NCBI GenBank assembly: GCA_902795975.1
Contig: CADBNE010000053.1
Location: forward strand, 1-27,440
Origin: an uncultured Erysipelotrichaceae bacterium
GTDB taxonomy: Bacteria; Bacillota_I; Bacilli_A; RF39; UBA660
DNA: 27,440 bases
Direction of reading: 5' to 3'
The stretch's first letter is position 1. Every line of letters begins with the position of its first letter. Shown one piece after another: positions 1 to 8,876 of the stretch. A program made the position numbers and the translations under genes. The notes beneath the pieces were generated by a model. That model had not been told where the DNA came from. It saw only the letters and a program-made list of their open reading frames with translations, and searched no databases.

Positions 1-896
1 CCATCCATCTCAGTAAGTAATTGGTTAAGTGTTTGTTCTCTTTCATCATGACCTCCACCTAAACCAGTACCTCTTTGACGTCCAACAGCATCGATTTCAT
101 CTATAAATATTAAACATGGAGCATTATGCTTAGCTTGTTTAAACATATCACGAACACGGCTAGCACCTACACCAACAAATAATTCTACGAAATCTGAACC
201 GCTTATATAATAGAATGGTACATTAGCTTCACCAGCAACAGCTCTTGCTAATAATGTTTTACCTGTTCCTGGAGGACCAACTAATAATACACCTTTAGGA
301 ATTCTTGCACCCATTTTTTGGAATTTCTTAGGATATTTTAAGAATTCTATTAATTCTTGTACTTCTTCTTTTTCTTCTGTTAATCCTGCTACATCTTCAA
401 ATGTTACTTTCTTACTATCATCACTTAATCTAGCTTTGCTCTTTCCAAAATCTAATGATTTACTATTAGCACCCATTTGTCTAGTTATAAGGAATATAGC
501 TCCTCCAACTAATAATAAAATTGGTACAACATTAACAAGTAATACTAATAACATACTTGAATCAGGATCTTTTGCAGTACTTATTTTAAAATCATATTCT
601 TTACTTCCTGCATATACAACTTGAACAGTACTATCTGTTAATGGAGATTGAACATAAAATGATTCTTTTTTAGCATATCCATCTAACTTACCTGTTAATT
701 GATATACTCCAGCACTTTGACTTGGAGTAATTTTTACTTCTTTTACTTCTCCTGCTTCCATTTTTTCAATGAATTCAGAATAAGATAAATCATGTACTTT
801 TGTATTTAATGTGCTTGAAAAATACATTATACCTATGATAACAATTAATAATATACCATAAGATAATATATTCTTTTTTGTACTTTTCTTTTTCAT
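1..896 (-). CDS. ftsH: ATP-dependent zinc metalloprotease FtsH (N-terminal part, cut by window edge)
   Basis: Membrane-bound AAA+ protease that degrades misfolded membrane proteins and some regulators. Only the first 298 codons are in the window. The visible order is that of FtsH: a membrane segment near residues 8-27, an extracytoplasmic domain of about 85 residues, a second membrane segment near 112-138, then the AAA module. That module has Walker A GPPGTGKT near residue 206 and Walker B with IFIDEID near 260, followed by the start of the second region of homology. The zinc site HEXXH lies beyond the left edge. ATG at 894-896 follows an AGGAG site. It starts 14 bases after the tilS stop, matching the tilS-hpt-ftsH order of Bacillus except that hpt is absent. 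Identification is secure. Confidence 0.95.
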   Translation of the reverse strand, partial: MKKKSTKKNILSYGILLIVIIGIMYFSSTLNTKVHDLSYSEFIEKMEAGEVKEVKITPSQSAGVYQLTGKLDGYAKKESFYVQSPLTDSTVQVVYAGSKEYDFKISTAKDPDSSMLLVLLVNVVPILLLVGGAIFLITRQMGANSKSLDFGKSKARLSDDSKKVTFEDVAGLTEEKEEVQELIEFLKYPKKFQKMGARIPKGVLLVGPPGTGKTLLARAVAGEANVPFYYISGSDFVELFVGVGASRVRDMFKQAKHNAPCLIFIDEIDAVGRQRGTGLGGGHDEREQTLNQLLTEMD

Positions 897-910
897 ATTA
901 ACTCCTTTCA

Positions 911-2227
911 TTAATGATACTCTAGTATTATATCATATTTTCCATCTTTTTTGGTATCAAATGCAGATTTTTTAATACCTGGTAGCCAAATAATTTCTCC
1001 ATTACTATCTACTACAACAGGATAACCTTCTCTGTCATTAATATTAATCTTTTCATTAATAAAAATATCGCTTATTTTCTTATGACCATCCATATTTTTT
1101 ATAGTCATTTTATCACCTTGTTTATAGTTACGAACATATAAAGGTAATTTAATATTTTTAGAATCAAGATGTATAACATAATTACTCGTATCACTAGTTT
1201 CTTTTACTACTCTTATAACTTTCTTATTAGGTAATTCAACTTGTTCATTTAATATATATTCATAATCACCTATTTTATTATGTTCATAAATAGATAAAAC
1301 ATTATATTCTTTAATAAAATCATATTGCGGTAATGAAATAATTGTATTAGGTTTATTACTATTTATTAAGTCAATAATACTATCAATATGTTTTTTTGTA
1401 ATAACATTTATATCATCTTTATAAATATTATTTAACCATCTATAAATTATTCTTTCTATAATTAATGAATTATATTCCTTAATTTGTTCTACATTTATTT
1501 TGTTATCAACAACTACTTTAGTATATTCTTTATCAACTATACTATTAACAAAATTATCATATTCTTGTAACTTATTACTAAATTGTAAAAACTTTAAATG
1601 AACATTTTTATCTTCATCTTTCAACCTTGGTAATATATACTTTCTATATCTATTTCTAGTATATGTCGTATCATAATTACTTAAATCAATTACAAATGGA
1701 ATATTATTTTTTTCTGCATATTCTAAAATTTCATCTTTTGTACATTGAATTAATGGCCTTAAAATAGTATAATCTTCATTTTTAACAATTGATGAAAAAC
1801 CTAAATATCCATTTATATTTGCACCTCTAACAATTTTCATAAGTATTGTTTCAATCAAATCATCACCATGATGAGCAGTAAATAAATATTTAGCACTATA
1901 TTTTTTTACAATTTCATCAAAAAAGTCATATCTAAGCTTATGTCCTAATGCTTCTGTAAAATTATCTTTAATATCTAATTTTTTTATTTCAAAAATTACA
2001 TCATTTTCCTCACAATATTTTTTTACAAAAACTTGTTCATCATCACTTTCTTTTCTAAGTCCATGATTAACATGTGCACATACTATCTTAAATTTAAATT
2101 GTTTTCTATATTCAATTAAGTTATAAAGTAAAACCATAGAATCAGGTCCACCAGATAATCCAATTACAATATAATCATTTGAATCTAACTTTGCATTTTT
2201 ATTAAGAAAATCTAATACTTGGTTCAT
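911..2227 (-). CDS. tilS: tRNA(Ile)-lysidine synthetase TilS
   Basis: Converts the wobble C34 of the CAU-anticodon isoleucine tRNA to lysidine with ATP and lysine, so that it reads AUA codons, which are abundant in this AT-rich sequence. The PP-loop motif SGGPDS lies at residues 25-30, followed by the N-type ATP pyrophosphatase core (HVNHGLR and HHGDDLIET segments). The C-terminal half is the usual TilS substrate-binding region. The length of 438 residues is normal for the family. I chose ATG at 2225-2227 because a GGTGGTGA ribosome-binding site sits just before it; a GTG four codons upstream lies inside that site. ftsH follows 14 bases downstream, so the two are probably cotranscribed. Confidence 0.95.
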   Translation of the reverse strand: MNQVLDFLNKNAKLDSNDYIVIGLSGGPDSMVLLYNLIEYRKQFKFKIVCAHVNHGLRKESDDEQVFVKKYCEENDVIFEIKKLDIKDNFTEALGHKLRYDFFDEIVKKYSAKYLFTAHHGDDLIETILMKIVRGANINGYLGFSSIVKNEDYTILRPLIQCTKDEILEYAEKNNIPFVIDLSNYDTTYTRNRYRKYILPRLKDEDKNVHLKFLQFSNKLQEYDNFVNSIVDKEYTKVVVDNKINVEQIKEYNSLIIERIIYRWLNNIYKDDINVITKKHIDSIIDLINSNKPNTIISLPQYDFIKEYNVLSIYEHNKIGDYEYILNEQVELPNKKVIRVVKETSDTSNYVIHLDSKNIKLPLYVRNYKQGDKMTIKNMDGHKKISDIFINEKININDREGYPVVVDSNGEIIWLPGIKKSAFDTKKDGKYDIILEYH

Positions 2228-2243
2228 ATAAATCACCACCTAT

Positions 2244-2272
2244 ATTGTAATATAAAAAAGCTATTATTACAA
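2244..2272 (-). promoter_or_regulatory. sigma-A-type promoter for tilS-ftsH
   Basis: On the minus strand TTGTAA, a 17-base spacer and TACAAT stand 16 bases before the tilS start codon. The predicted leader is only about ten bases, just enough to hold the ribosome-binding site. Prediction from consensus only. Confidence 0.5.
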
Positions 2273-2282
2273 TAAATGAATA

Positions 2283-2291
2283 TGATATAAT
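2283..2291 (+). promoter_or_regulatory. extended -10 promoter element for exoA
   Basis: TGATATAAT, an extended -10 (TGn plus TATAAT), lies 15 bases before the exoA ATG. No convincing -35 is visible at the right distance. It is back to back with the tilS promoter in a 79-base divergent gap. Confidence 0.4.
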
Positions 2292-2306
2292 TAAGTTGGT
2301 GATGTT

Positions 2307-3059
2307 ATGAAAATAGTTTCATGGAATGTAGCAGGATTTAGAGCTTGCTTAAATAAAGGATTTGAAGATTTTTTTAAAGAAATAAACACAGATGTAATAT
2401 GTTTACAAGAAGTTAAAGCATTATCAAATGAATATAGTTTTCATCCAAGTGAATATGAAGAATACTTATATCCAGCAGAGAAAAAAGGATATAGTGGAAC
2501 ATTAGTCTTTTCAAAAGTTAAACCCATAAATGTTACTTACGGAATGAATATAGATAAACATGATCATGAAGGAAGACTTATTACTTTAGAATTTGATAAA
2601 TTTTATTTAATAAATTCCTATGTTCCTAATGTTAAAAGAGATTTATCAAGATTAGATTACAGAATGGAATGGGAAGATGATTTTAGAAAATATGTTAAAA
2701 ATCTAGAAAAAGATAAACCTGTAATTGTATGTGGAGATTTTAATGTTGCACATACAGAAATAGATATTAAGAATGCTAAAGCAAATAGAGGAAATGCTGG
2801 ATTTACTGACGAAGAAAGAGAAAAATTTACTGAACTTTTAAATAGTGGATTTATTGATACATATAGATATTTTAATCCAGATAAAAAAGATGCATATACA
2901 TGGTGGAGTTATATGCACAATGCAAGAGAAAAAAATATTGGATGGAGATTAGATTATTTTATTGTATCAAGTAATTTTATTAATAATGTTGATAAAGCAG
3001 ATATTCTATATAAAGTAACAGGAAGTGACCACTGTCCTATATTACTTGAAACAAAATAA
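2307..3059 (+). CDS. exoA: exodeoxyribonuclease III family AP endonuclease
   Basis: Class II AP endonuclease/3'-5' exonuclease of the exonuclease III (ExoA/Xth) branch of the EEP superfamily, acting in base-excision repair. The metal-binding and catalytic motifs are present in order: SWNVAG near residue 5, LQEVK near 34 (metal Glu), CGDFNVAHTEID near 141, WWSY and WRLDYF in the C-terminal third, and the terminal GSDHCPI with the catalytic Asp-His pair. The length of 250 residues is typical. ATG follows a GGTGAT site. It is the only rightward gene in the first 9.6 kb and is isolated between divergent tilS and a convergent surface-protein gene, with a shared terminator at its end. Uracil excision by the nearby ung product would create its AP-site substrate. 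Confidence 0.95.
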   Translation: MKIVSWNVAGFRACLNKGFEDFFKEINTDVICLQEVKALSNEYSFHPSEYEEYLYPAEKKGYSGTLVFSKVKPINVTYGMNIDKHDHEGRLITLEFDKFYLINSYVPNVKRDLSRLDYRMEWEDDFRKYVKNLEKDKPVIVCGDFNVAHTEIDIKNAKANRGNAGFTDEEREKFTELLNSGFIDTYRYFNPDKKDAYTWWSYMHNAREKNIGWRLDYFIVSSNFINNVDKADILYKVTGSDHCPILLETK

Positions 3060-3087
3060 AAAGTAGATATAAATCTACTTTTTTTAT
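3057..3087. terminator. bidirectional intrinsic terminator between exoA and the Ig-like protein gene
   Basis: AAAAGTAGAT and ATCTACTTTT form a hairpin with a four-base loop. It is flanked by an A-run on the left and a T-run on the right, so it can end transcription from both convergent genes. Confidence 0.85.
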
Positions 3088-3929
3088 TTAACAATTACCT
3101 CACATTCAGCTACTTTACCATTTGCTGATTTAGCAATAATTTTTGCTTCACCAGGAGCAATAGCCTTAACTTTACCTAATTCAACAGTTACTACTGCTGG
3201 ATTACTACTTGTCCATGCAATTGTTTTGTTTGTTGCATATTTTGGTTCAATACTAACTGTTAATGAATTTTCTTCTTCTACATTCATTTCCAATTTTTCT
3301 TGACTAATAGTAATATTGTCAACTAATACAGCAGGAGCATTTTCAACAACCTTAACAGCAAAATATATACTTGAATGATTTCCAACTTTATCAACTGCTG
3401 TTGCATTTATTACTTGTTCTCCTAGTTTTGAAGTATCAATTGTTGATGGTGTAAATGTTAAATCTCCCTCAACGCCTGATTTTTCATCATTTGCTGTTAC
3501 ATAATCACTCAAATTCACTTTAGAATTTTTTGAAATTTGAATATTGTTAGGAACATTAAATTTTGGCCCTTCGGTATCAAAATTTTCAACTTTATATTCA
3601 ACTTTATAAACTTTATCATTTATATCTTTTACAGCAATGTTCAATGTTTCATTTTTTCCAACAGTTATTATGTTTCCCTTTGACCATGTTTTACCATTAT
3701 CAAATGAATAACCTTTAATATCTGAAGCTGCATCTCCATCATATTTAATCTTTAATTCAATATTACTTGTTGTCCATCCTGGATTACTTAAAATAATATG
3801 GACATTTGATTCTGAAAGCTTAATATTTTTACGTTGCATATCCATTAAATAAAAATAACCACCCACGGCAACTAGTAAAATTGTAACAAAGAAACCCCAG
3901 ATGAATGTTACAATTTTTTTCTTCTTCAT
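3084..3929 (-). CDS. membrane-anchored extracellular protein with bacterial Ig-like (Big_2) domain
   Basis: Unnamed 281-residue protein. A lysine-rich start (MKKKK) and one hydrophobic segment at about residues 6-28 suggest an uncleaved signal anchor with the rest outside the cell. Three beta-rich modules follow: residues 40-115 with a sensor-like GYSFDNGKTW segment, residues 118-195 resembling cadherin/HYR-type repeats (YVTANDEKSG, AVDKVGNHS), and residues 200-281 a clear Big_2 domain (SLTVSIEPKYATNKTIAW, TSSNPAVVTVELGKVKAIAPG). No catalytic motif or sortase signal is seen. It may be an adhesion or cell-envelope structural protein; the exact role is unknown. It lies after ung but has its own strong promoter. 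Confidence 0.8.
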   Translation of the reverse strand: MKKKKIVTFIWGFFVTILLVAVGGYFYLMDMQRKNIKLSESNVHIILSNPGWTTSNIELKIKYDGDAASDIKGYSFDNGKTWSKGNIITVGKNETLNIAVKDINDKVYKVEYKVENFDTEGPKFNVPNNIQISKNSKVNLSDYVTANDEKSGVEGDLTFTPSTIDTSKLGEQVINATAVDKVGNHSSIYFAVKVVENAPAVLVDNITISQEKLEMNVEEENSLTVSIEPKYATNKTIAWTSSNPAVVTVELGKVKAIAPGEAKIIAKSANGKVAECEVIVK

Positions 3930-3958
3930 ATCCTCACCTTATTTTTTTACTATATATA

Positions 3959-3987
3959 ATATTATCACACCAATTATATATTGTCAA
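3959..3987 (-). promoter_or_regulatory. strong sigma-A promoter for the Ig-like protein gene
   Basis: On the minus strand a perfect -35 TTGACA is followed by a 17-base spacer and TAATAT, with a TG two bases upstream of the -10. It is 30 bases upstream of the ATG and just past the ung stop codon, so this gene can be expressed separately from rsmA-ung. Confidence 0.75.
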
Positions 3988-3998
3988 TTGAACACAAT

Positions 3999-4649
3999 TT
4001 ACCATTTTATTTCATCTATATTATTTTTCTTTAATATATTATTTATTTTACTAAAAGGTTTACTTCCAAAAAAACCTCTATATGCTGAAAGAGGAGATGG
4101 ATGTACTGATTCAATTACATAATGTTGTTTATTTGTAATTAATGATTTTTTACTTCGTGCAAAACTACCCCATAATAAGAAAATTACAGGCTTTTCTCTT
4201 TCATTTAAATACTTAATTATATTATCTGTAAATATCTCCCAACCTTTATCTTTATGTGATAATGGTTTATCTTTTTCAACTGTCATAATTGAATTTAATA
4301 ATAATACCCCTTGTTTAGCCCAATCAGTTAAATCACTACATGTTCTTTTAATACCTAAATCACTTTCTAATTCTTTAAATATATTCTGTAATGATGGTGG
4401 CATAGGTATACCTTCATGAACTGAAAAAGATAAACCGTGAGCTTCACCCAATCCATGATAGGGATCTTGTCCTAATATAACAACTTTTACATCATCATAA
4501 TCAGTAAATCTTAATGCATCAAAAACATGTTCATATGGAGGAAAAACAGTTCTTTCCTTATATTCCTTTTTTACAAAAATACCTAACTTTTTAAAGTATT
4601 CTTGCTTCATTTCTTCTTCTAATATAATATCCCACTTCTTGTTAATCAT
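3999..4649 (-). CDS. ung: uracil-DNA glycosylase (family 1)
   Basis: Excises uracil from DNA to start base-excision repair. Motifs of family 1 UDG are intact: GQDPYH at residues 60-65 with the catalytic Asp62, LLLNS near 116-120 (uracil-binding Asn), LLWGS near 158-162, and the active-site loop HPSPLS at 183-188 followed by AYRGF. The length of 216 residues is normal. The start is ATG with an AGGTG site. It begins 7 bases after the rsmA stop and is probably cotranscribed with it. No terminator is visible after it. With dut and exoA in the same window, all three core steps of uracil avoidance and repair are encoded close together. Confidence 0.96.
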   Translation of the reverse strand: MINKKWDIILEEEMKQEYFKKLGIFVKKEYKERTVFPPYEHVFDALRFTDYDDVKVVILGQDPYHGLGEAHGLSFSVHEGIPMPPSLQNIFKELESDLGIKRTCSDLTDWAKQGVLLLNSIMTVEKDKPLSHKDKGWEIFTDNIIKYLNEREKPVIFLLWGSFARSKKSLITNKQHYVIESVHPSPLSAYRGFFGSKPFSKINNILKKNNIDEIKW

Positions 4650-4656
4650 GTTGCAC

Positions 4657-5490
4657 CTACTTACTTAATTCATTAGCAATATCTATAAATATTTCTATTG
4701 GCATTGCTTCTGCTCTTACTGATAAATCTAAATTATATTTATTTAATACCTTTTCAATTGTTGATAACTCATATTCCTTGAGATTATTTCTTAATGTTTT
4801 TCTTTTTTGATTAAAACTATCTCTAATCAATTTAAAGAATAATTCTTCATTATTTACTTTAACTAAATCTTTCTTTTTACTAAATTCAACAACTATACTA
4901 TCTACATTTGGTTTAGGTAAAAAAACGTTTCTACTTATATCCAATAATTTTCTAACACTAAAATAATAATTAATATAAACAGATAAAGACCCATAATCTT
5001 TAGTACCTGGAACTGCTTTAAATCTATCTCCTACTTCTTTTTGAACCATAACGCACATTTTATCAACAGGAATAGAATCTTCGACTATTTTAATTATTAT
5101 AGGTGTTGTAATGTAATATGGTAAATTTGCTACTACATATAACTTCTTATAATCATATTTTTTTATATCTTCATTAACATTAGCAGTTAAAAAATCTATA
5201 TATTTAACTTCAACATTACAAAATTCTTTTAATGTTTCACCTAAAACATCTTTTAATGTAGTATCTATTTCATAACATAATACGTTTTTAGCATATTGAG
5301 CCATTTTATATGTTAAAGACCCTGCACCAGGACCAATCTCAATTACTAATGTATCACTATCTATTTCTGCTTTATTAATTATACTAGTTATTATGTTTTC
5401 ATCTACTATAAAATTTTGTCCAAATTTTTTCTTTAAATTAAAATTATTTTTTTCTAAAAATTCTTGCATTTTCTTTGGAGAATAATCCAT
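4657..5490 (-). CDS. rsmA: 16S rRNA dimethyladenosine transferase RsmA (KsgA)
   Basis: Dimethylates the two adjacent adenosines (A1518/A1519, E. coli numbering) of the 3'-terminal helix of 16S rRNA late in small-subunit assembly. Visible motifs are KKFGQNF at 21-27, the SAM-binding EIGPGAGSLT at 51-60, and the adenine-binding NLPYY at 122-126. The C-terminal helical domain includes the SFNQKRKTLRNNL segment. The length of 277 residues is typical. ATG follows a GGTGAT site. An extended -10 sits 15 bases upstream and a terminator for tatD lies immediately before it, so rsmA probably starts its own transcript with ung. Confidence 0.96.
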   Translation of the reverse strand: MDYSPKKMQEFLEKNNFNLKKKFGQNFIVDENIITSIINKAEIDSDTLVIEIGPGAGSLTYKMAQYAKNVLCYEIDTTLKDVLGETLKEFCNVEVKYIDFLTANVNEDIKKYDYKKLYVVANLPYYITTPIIIKIVEDSIPVDKMCVMVQKEVGDRFKAVPGTKDYGSLSVYINYYFSVRKLLDISRNVFLPKPNVDSIVVEFSKKKDLVKVNNEELFFKLIRDSFNQKRKTLRNNLKEYELSTIEKVLNKYNLDLSVRAEAMPIEIFIDIANELSK

Positions 5491-5505
5491 AATATCACCA
5501 TAATA

Positions 5506-5514
5506 ATTATAACA
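5506..5514 (-). promoter_or_regulatory. extended -10 element upstream of rsmA
   Basis: Minus-strand TGTTATAAT (TGn plus a perfect TATAAT) lies 15 bases before the rsmA ATG. No good -35 is found; the equivalent position falls in the tatD terminator stem. Confidence 0.45.
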
Positions 5515-5523
5515 TAAATATAT

Positions 5524-5546
5524 AAAAAAGTCCTTATAAAAGGACT
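5524..5546 (-). terminator. intrinsic terminator after tatD
   Basis: On the minus strand AGTCCTT, a short loop and AAGGACT form a hairpin followed by six T residues. It ends the transcript of the small membrane protein and tatD just before the rsmA promoter. Confidence 0.85.
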
Positions 5547-5563
5547 CTATAAATATATACTAC

Positions 5564-6310
5564 CTATAATTTTATATTAAACTGTCTTTCTGCATTCTCT
5601 GTTGTTATTCTTAAAACTTCTTCAACAGATATATTCTTTATTTCTGCTATTTTTTTAGCAACTATTTCTATATTATTAGGTATATTAGTTTTACCTCTTA
5701 ATGGTTCTGGTGATAAATATGGACTATCTGTTTCAAGTAATAAATGTTCCATCGGAATTTCTTTTACTACTTCTACTAATTTCTTAGAATTCTTAAATGT
5801 TAATACTCCACCTATACCTAACATTACACCTAACTTAATAAATTCTTTAGCCATTTCTACACTAGATGAGTAACAATGTAATATGCATTTTACATCACTA
5901 TATTCTTTTACAATATCATATGTATCTTGTATAGCTTCTCTACTGTGTATAACTACAGTTTTATTATATTTTCGTGCTAAATCCATCATACATCTAAATA
6001 CTTTTATTTGTTCTTCTTTATGAGTATCATCCCAATAATAATCTAATCCTACTTCACCTATACCTATTATTTTAGGATTATTAATATTATCTTCAATAAT
6101 TTTAATACTCTTATCAGAAAAATTAAGTACCTCTTCTGGTTGAATACCTATTACACCATATACATTATCATACTTATTAGCTACATCAATTACTTCTAAA
6201 TTAGTGTCATCATCTATACCAGCAGTAATCATATAACCATTCATATTACTTACTATTTCTTCAATATTATCATAGTATTCTTTAAATAGATGACAATGTG
6301 TATCTATCAT
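5564..6310 (-). CDS. tatD: TatD family metal-dependent hydrolase (DNase)
   Basis: Member of the TatD/YcfH (YabD) amidohydrolase-fold family, divalent-metal nucleases implicated in DNA repair and quality control. The metal ligands are visible: H5 and H7 in THCH, E86 in GIGEVGLDYYW, H122 in VIHSRE, H145 in LHCYSS and D195 in LLETDSPYLSPEP. The conserved ITTENAERQFNI tail is present. The length of 248 residues is normal. The usual GxHP segment reads GIQPE here, with Gln in place of the commonly seen His; this His is not a core ligand. It lies 4 bases after a small membrane protein. In Bacillus the tatD homologue yabD sits between metS and ksgA, as here. Confidence 0.93.
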   Translation of the reverse strand: MIDTHCHLFKEYYDNIEEIVSNMNGYMITAGIDDDTNLEVIDVANKYDNVYGVIGIQPEEVLNFSDKSIKIIEDNINNPKIIGIGEVGLDYYWDDTHKEEQIKVFRCMMDLARKYNKTVVIHSREAIQDTYDIVKEYSDVKCILHCYSSSVEMAKEFIKLGVMLGIGGVLTFKNSKKLVEVVKEIPMEHLLLETDSPYLSPEPLRGKTNIPNNIEIVAKKIAEIKNISVEEVLRITTENAERQFNIKL

Positions 6311-6314
6311 AAAA

Positions 6315-6473
6315 TCACTTCCCTATAAAATATTTTATTAAAAATATGATAACTATTATAGCATATACTAAATCTATTTTATGAAAACTTGTTAAAAAAC
6401 TACATACTAATAAAAATACTAACATCATAAAAGCTGCCATTACTACTTTCATTCCATATGTCATTTTTGTCAT
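6315..6473 (-). CDS. small two-helix membrane protein of unknown function
   Basis: A 52-residue hydrophobic protein with two predicted membrane helices (about residues 8-28 and 32-50) joined by a short polar turn (TSFHKID), then a basic end. I place the start at ATG 6471-6473 because a strong GGGAGG site precedes it by eight bases; the reading frame continues upstream to 6524 without a ribosome-binding site. It ends 4 bases before tatD and shares its transcript. I recognise no family. Its own good promoter and ribosome-binding site support that it is a real gene. Confidence 0.6.
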   Translation of the reverse strand: MTKMTYGMKVVMAAFMMLVFLLVCSFLTSFHKIDLVYAIIVIIFLIKYFIGK

Positions 6474-6496
6474 CAAATAGACCTCCCACGAAATTA

Positions 6497-6524
6497 AGTA
6501 TAACATACTATTATTTGGTTTCAA
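6497..6524 (-). promoter_or_regulatory. promoter for the small membrane protein-tatD transcript
   Basis: Minus-strand TTGAAA, a 16-base spacer and TATACT, with a TG one base before the -10 (extended -10). The start codon is 23 bases further on. Confidence 0.55.
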
Positions 6525-6570
6525 TATTTAACTTATCGACAAATAGTATCATTTTACATCTTTTTACAAC

Positions 6571-6594
6571 AAAAAAAGACAGTATAAACTGTCT
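6571..6594 (-). terminator. intrinsic terminator after metG
   Basis: Minus-strand AGACAGT and ACTGTCT form a hairpin with a four-base loop followed by a run of seven T residues, overlapping the end of the metG stop region. Confidence 0.88.
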
Positions 6595-8150
6595 TATGCA
6601 TTAGCAATCTCTTCTAATACTTTATCTTTATCTAATCGAATAAATAATGGTTCTGGGTCATTTAATTCTTTACCACTTTCTAAATTACCAAATTTAAGTA
6701 CTGAAGTATATTCTCTTATATCAGTATTTAATTGACTAAATATCTTATCACTTGTTTCAGTTAAGAATGGATTTAATAATACAGCACCTATTCTTATAGC
6801 TTCTAATAAATTATATATAACAGTTTGTAATCTTTCTGTATTTCCTTCCTTAGCTAATGTCCAAGGTGTAGTTTCATCTATATATTTATTACTTCTTCTA
6901 AATATATCCATAACATTATCTAATGCATCTGCTACATGTAATTTAACAATATTATTTTTACAATTATTAAAACTTTCATCAATACAATTTATTAAATCAT
7001 TATCTATATCATTTAATTCACCTTGTTCAGGAACTATTCCATTAAAATACTTCTTAGCCATAGATATTGTTCTATTAACTAAATTTCCTAATGTATTAGC
7101 TAAATCTGAATTAAATCTTTCAATTAATAACTCATATGTTAAATTTCCATCATTATTAAATGATGTTTCATGTAATAAGTAATATCTTACAGCATCTACA
7201 CCAAATCTGTCTACTAAATCATCAGCATATATAACATTACCACGTGACTTACTCATTTTTTCATTACCAGTAAGTACCCATGGATGACCAAATACTTGTT
7301 CAGGAATTTCTAATCCTAATGACCATAAGAAACATGGCCAATAAATAGTATGGAATCTAATAATATCTTTACCTATAACATGTAAGTTAGCAGGCCACCA
7401 TTTATTAAATTCTTCAGTACTTCCATCAGGTGAATATCCAATATTAGTAATATAGTTAGTTAATGCATCTAACCATACATATACAACATGCTTATCATCA
7501 AAAGTTACTGGTATACCCCAAGTAAAACTAGTTCTAGATACACATAAATCTTGTAATCCAGGCTCAATAAAATTCTTTAACATTTCATTTTTTCTAGACT
7601 CTGGTTGTATAAAGTTAGGATGTGAATTAATATATTCAACTAATTTATCTTGATAATTACTTAATTTAAAGAAATATGCCTCTTCGCTAGCTTCATGAAC
7701 TTCTCTTCCACAATCTGGACATTTACCATCTACAAGTTGTGACTCTGTCCAAAAAGCTTCACAAGGAGTACAGTATAATCCTTTATATTCTCCTTTATAA
7801 ATATCTCCCTTATCATACATATATTTAAATATTTTTTGTACAGCTAATTCATGAATAGGATCAGTAGTTCTTACAAATTTATCATAACTTGTATTCATCT
7901 TATCCCATATTCTTTTAATCTCTCCAGCATACTTATCAACATACTCTTTTGGAGTTATTCCTGCATCTTTAGCCTTTATTTCTATTTTTTCTCCATGTTC
8001 ATCTGAACCTGTTTGAAAATATACATCGTATCCTTGTAATCTTTTAAAACGCGCAATAGCGTCTGCTACAACTATATCATAGGTATTACCAATATGTGGT
8101 TTACCTGAAGTGTATGCTATAGCAGTAGTTATATAATATTTTTGTTTCAT
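6594..8150 (-). CDS. metG: methionyl-tRNA synthetase (short form, no C-terminal tRNA-binding domain)
   Basis: Charges initiator and elongator methionine tRNAs. The class I signature HIGN is at residues 19-22 and KMSKS at 298-302. A zinc knuckle with CxxC pairs at Cys127/130 and Cys144/147 lies in the connective-peptide insertion. The helical anticodon-binding domain follows, including NRTISMAKKYFNG. At 518 residues it stops where longer bacterial enzymes continue into an EMAPII/Trbp111-like dimerisation domain; Bacillus MetS has about 660 residues. ATG follows an AGGAGG site overlapping the dut stop. It is the second gene behind a T-box leader whose likely specifier is ATG, so uncharged tRNA-Met probably induces it. 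Confidence 0.97.
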   Translation of the reverse strand: MKQKYYITTAIAYTSGKPHIGNTYDIVVADAIARFKRLQGYDVYFQTGSDEHGEKIEIKAKDAGITPKEYVDKYAGEIKRIWDKMNTSYDKFVRTTDPIHELAVQKIFKYMYDKGDIYKGEYKGLYCTPCEAFWTESQLVDGKCPDCGREVHEASEEAYFFKLSNYQDKLVEYINSHPNFIQPESRKNEMLKNFIEPGLQDLCVSRTSFTWGIPVTFDDKHVVYVWLDALTNYITNIGYSPDGSTEEFNKWWPANLHVIGKDIIRFHTIYWPCFLWSLGLEIPEQVFGHPWVLTGNEKMSKSRGNVIYADDLVDRFGVDAVRYYLLHETSFNNDGNLTYELLIERFNSDLANTLGNLVNRTISMAKKYFNGIVPEQGELNDIDNDLINCIDESFNNCKNNIVKLHVADALDNVMDIFRRSNKYIDETTPWTLAKEGNTERLQTVIYNLLEAIRIGAVLLNPFLTETSDKIFSQLNTDIREYTSVLKFGNLESGKELNDPEPLFIRLDKDKVLEEIANA

Positions 8151-8153
8151 ATT

Positions 8154-8636
8154 TTATTCCTCCTTATTGGTAGAACCAAATCCACCTTTTCTTGTATTCT
8201 CTATTTCTTCCTCATCATCTGTTACAAAATATTTCATAAATAATCCTTGGCCAAATGATTCTCCTTGTTTAACACTATATGTTTTATCACCATGGTTTTG
8301 CAGTGCTATCCACATATGTCCTTCATTATCTGAATTATTATAATAATCAGAATCAATTATTCCAACTTGATTGCACATTCGAACATTATACTTAAATCCC
8401 ATACTACTTCTAACAAATAACATTAAAGCTTCATCGCTTGGATATATTGCTTTAATACCTGTAGGTATTTTCTTTATCTCACCTGGAGCTAGTTCAAAAG
8501 GTTTAATCGCTAAAAAATCATATCCAGCTGAACACTTAGTTTTTCTACAAGGTAATTTATATGATTCATATAATTCTTTATCATCACATATATCTTTTTT
8601 AAATTGTTCAAAACTAATCTTTTCAAATTTTCTCAT
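8154..8636 (-). CDS. dut: dUTP diphosphatase
   Basis: Hydrolyses dUTP to dUMP and pyrophosphate, keeping uracil out of DNA and supplying dTMP synthesis. The trimeric dUTPase motifs are in order: SAGYD at 36-40, RSSMG at 76-80, GIIDSDYYNN at 92-101, a divergent motif 4 (GESFGQGLF, 125-133), and the flexible P-loop-like RKGGFGST at 149-156. The length of 160 residues is normal. ATG follows AAGGAGG. It sits between the T-box terminator and metG with a 3-base gap, so it should be under the same amino-acid control. This is unexpected for a nucleotide enzyme. The pyrophosphate it makes could be removed by the pyrophosphatase encoded at 9605. Confidence 0.94.
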   Translation of the reverse strand: MRKFEKISFEQFKKDICDDKELYESYKLPCRKTKCSAGYDFLAIKPFELAPGEIKKIPTGIKAIYPSDEALMLFVRSSMGFKYNVRMCNQVGIIDSDYYNNSDNEGHMWIALQNHGDKTYSVKQGESFGQGLFMKYFVTDDEEEIENTRKGGFGSTNKEE

Positions 8637-8653
8637 ATAAAATCCTCCTTAAC

Positions 8654-8870
8654 AAAAAAAACACGATTTATCATCCAAAGGACGAAAAACCGTGGTACCA
8701 CCTTTATTCATAGTATTAAATACTACCTTAAAACTTTAACGCAGTTAACGTCTTAATCTTATCCATTAAGAAGCTCCAGAGCCATTCGAAATACTTCATA
8801 TTGTTTGCTTTCACCTAACCAAACTCTCTTAAAATAATCCATATTTTTCTTTCCTTCAATGCCTTAAATC
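8654..8870 (-). ncRNA. T-box riboswitch leader, probably tRNA-Met responsive
   Basis: On the minus strand the T-box core AAAGGTGGTACCACGG (rc of 8690-8705) is followed by a terminator hairpin (8662-8695) and eight T residues. The terminator 5' arm shares the CCACGG end of the T-box, as expected for the antiterminator/terminator switch. The TGGT bulge pairs with NCCA when the discriminator base is A, which fits tRNA-Met. Upstream are Stem I features: an AGAGAG bulge segment and a TTGGTTAGGTGAAAGC apical region. A candidate specifier ATG follows at 8783-8785, just before GCTCTGGAGC. The leader controls dut and metG. The specifier call rests on position and context, not on folding. Confidence 0.88.
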
Positions 8871-8876
8871 ACTCAT

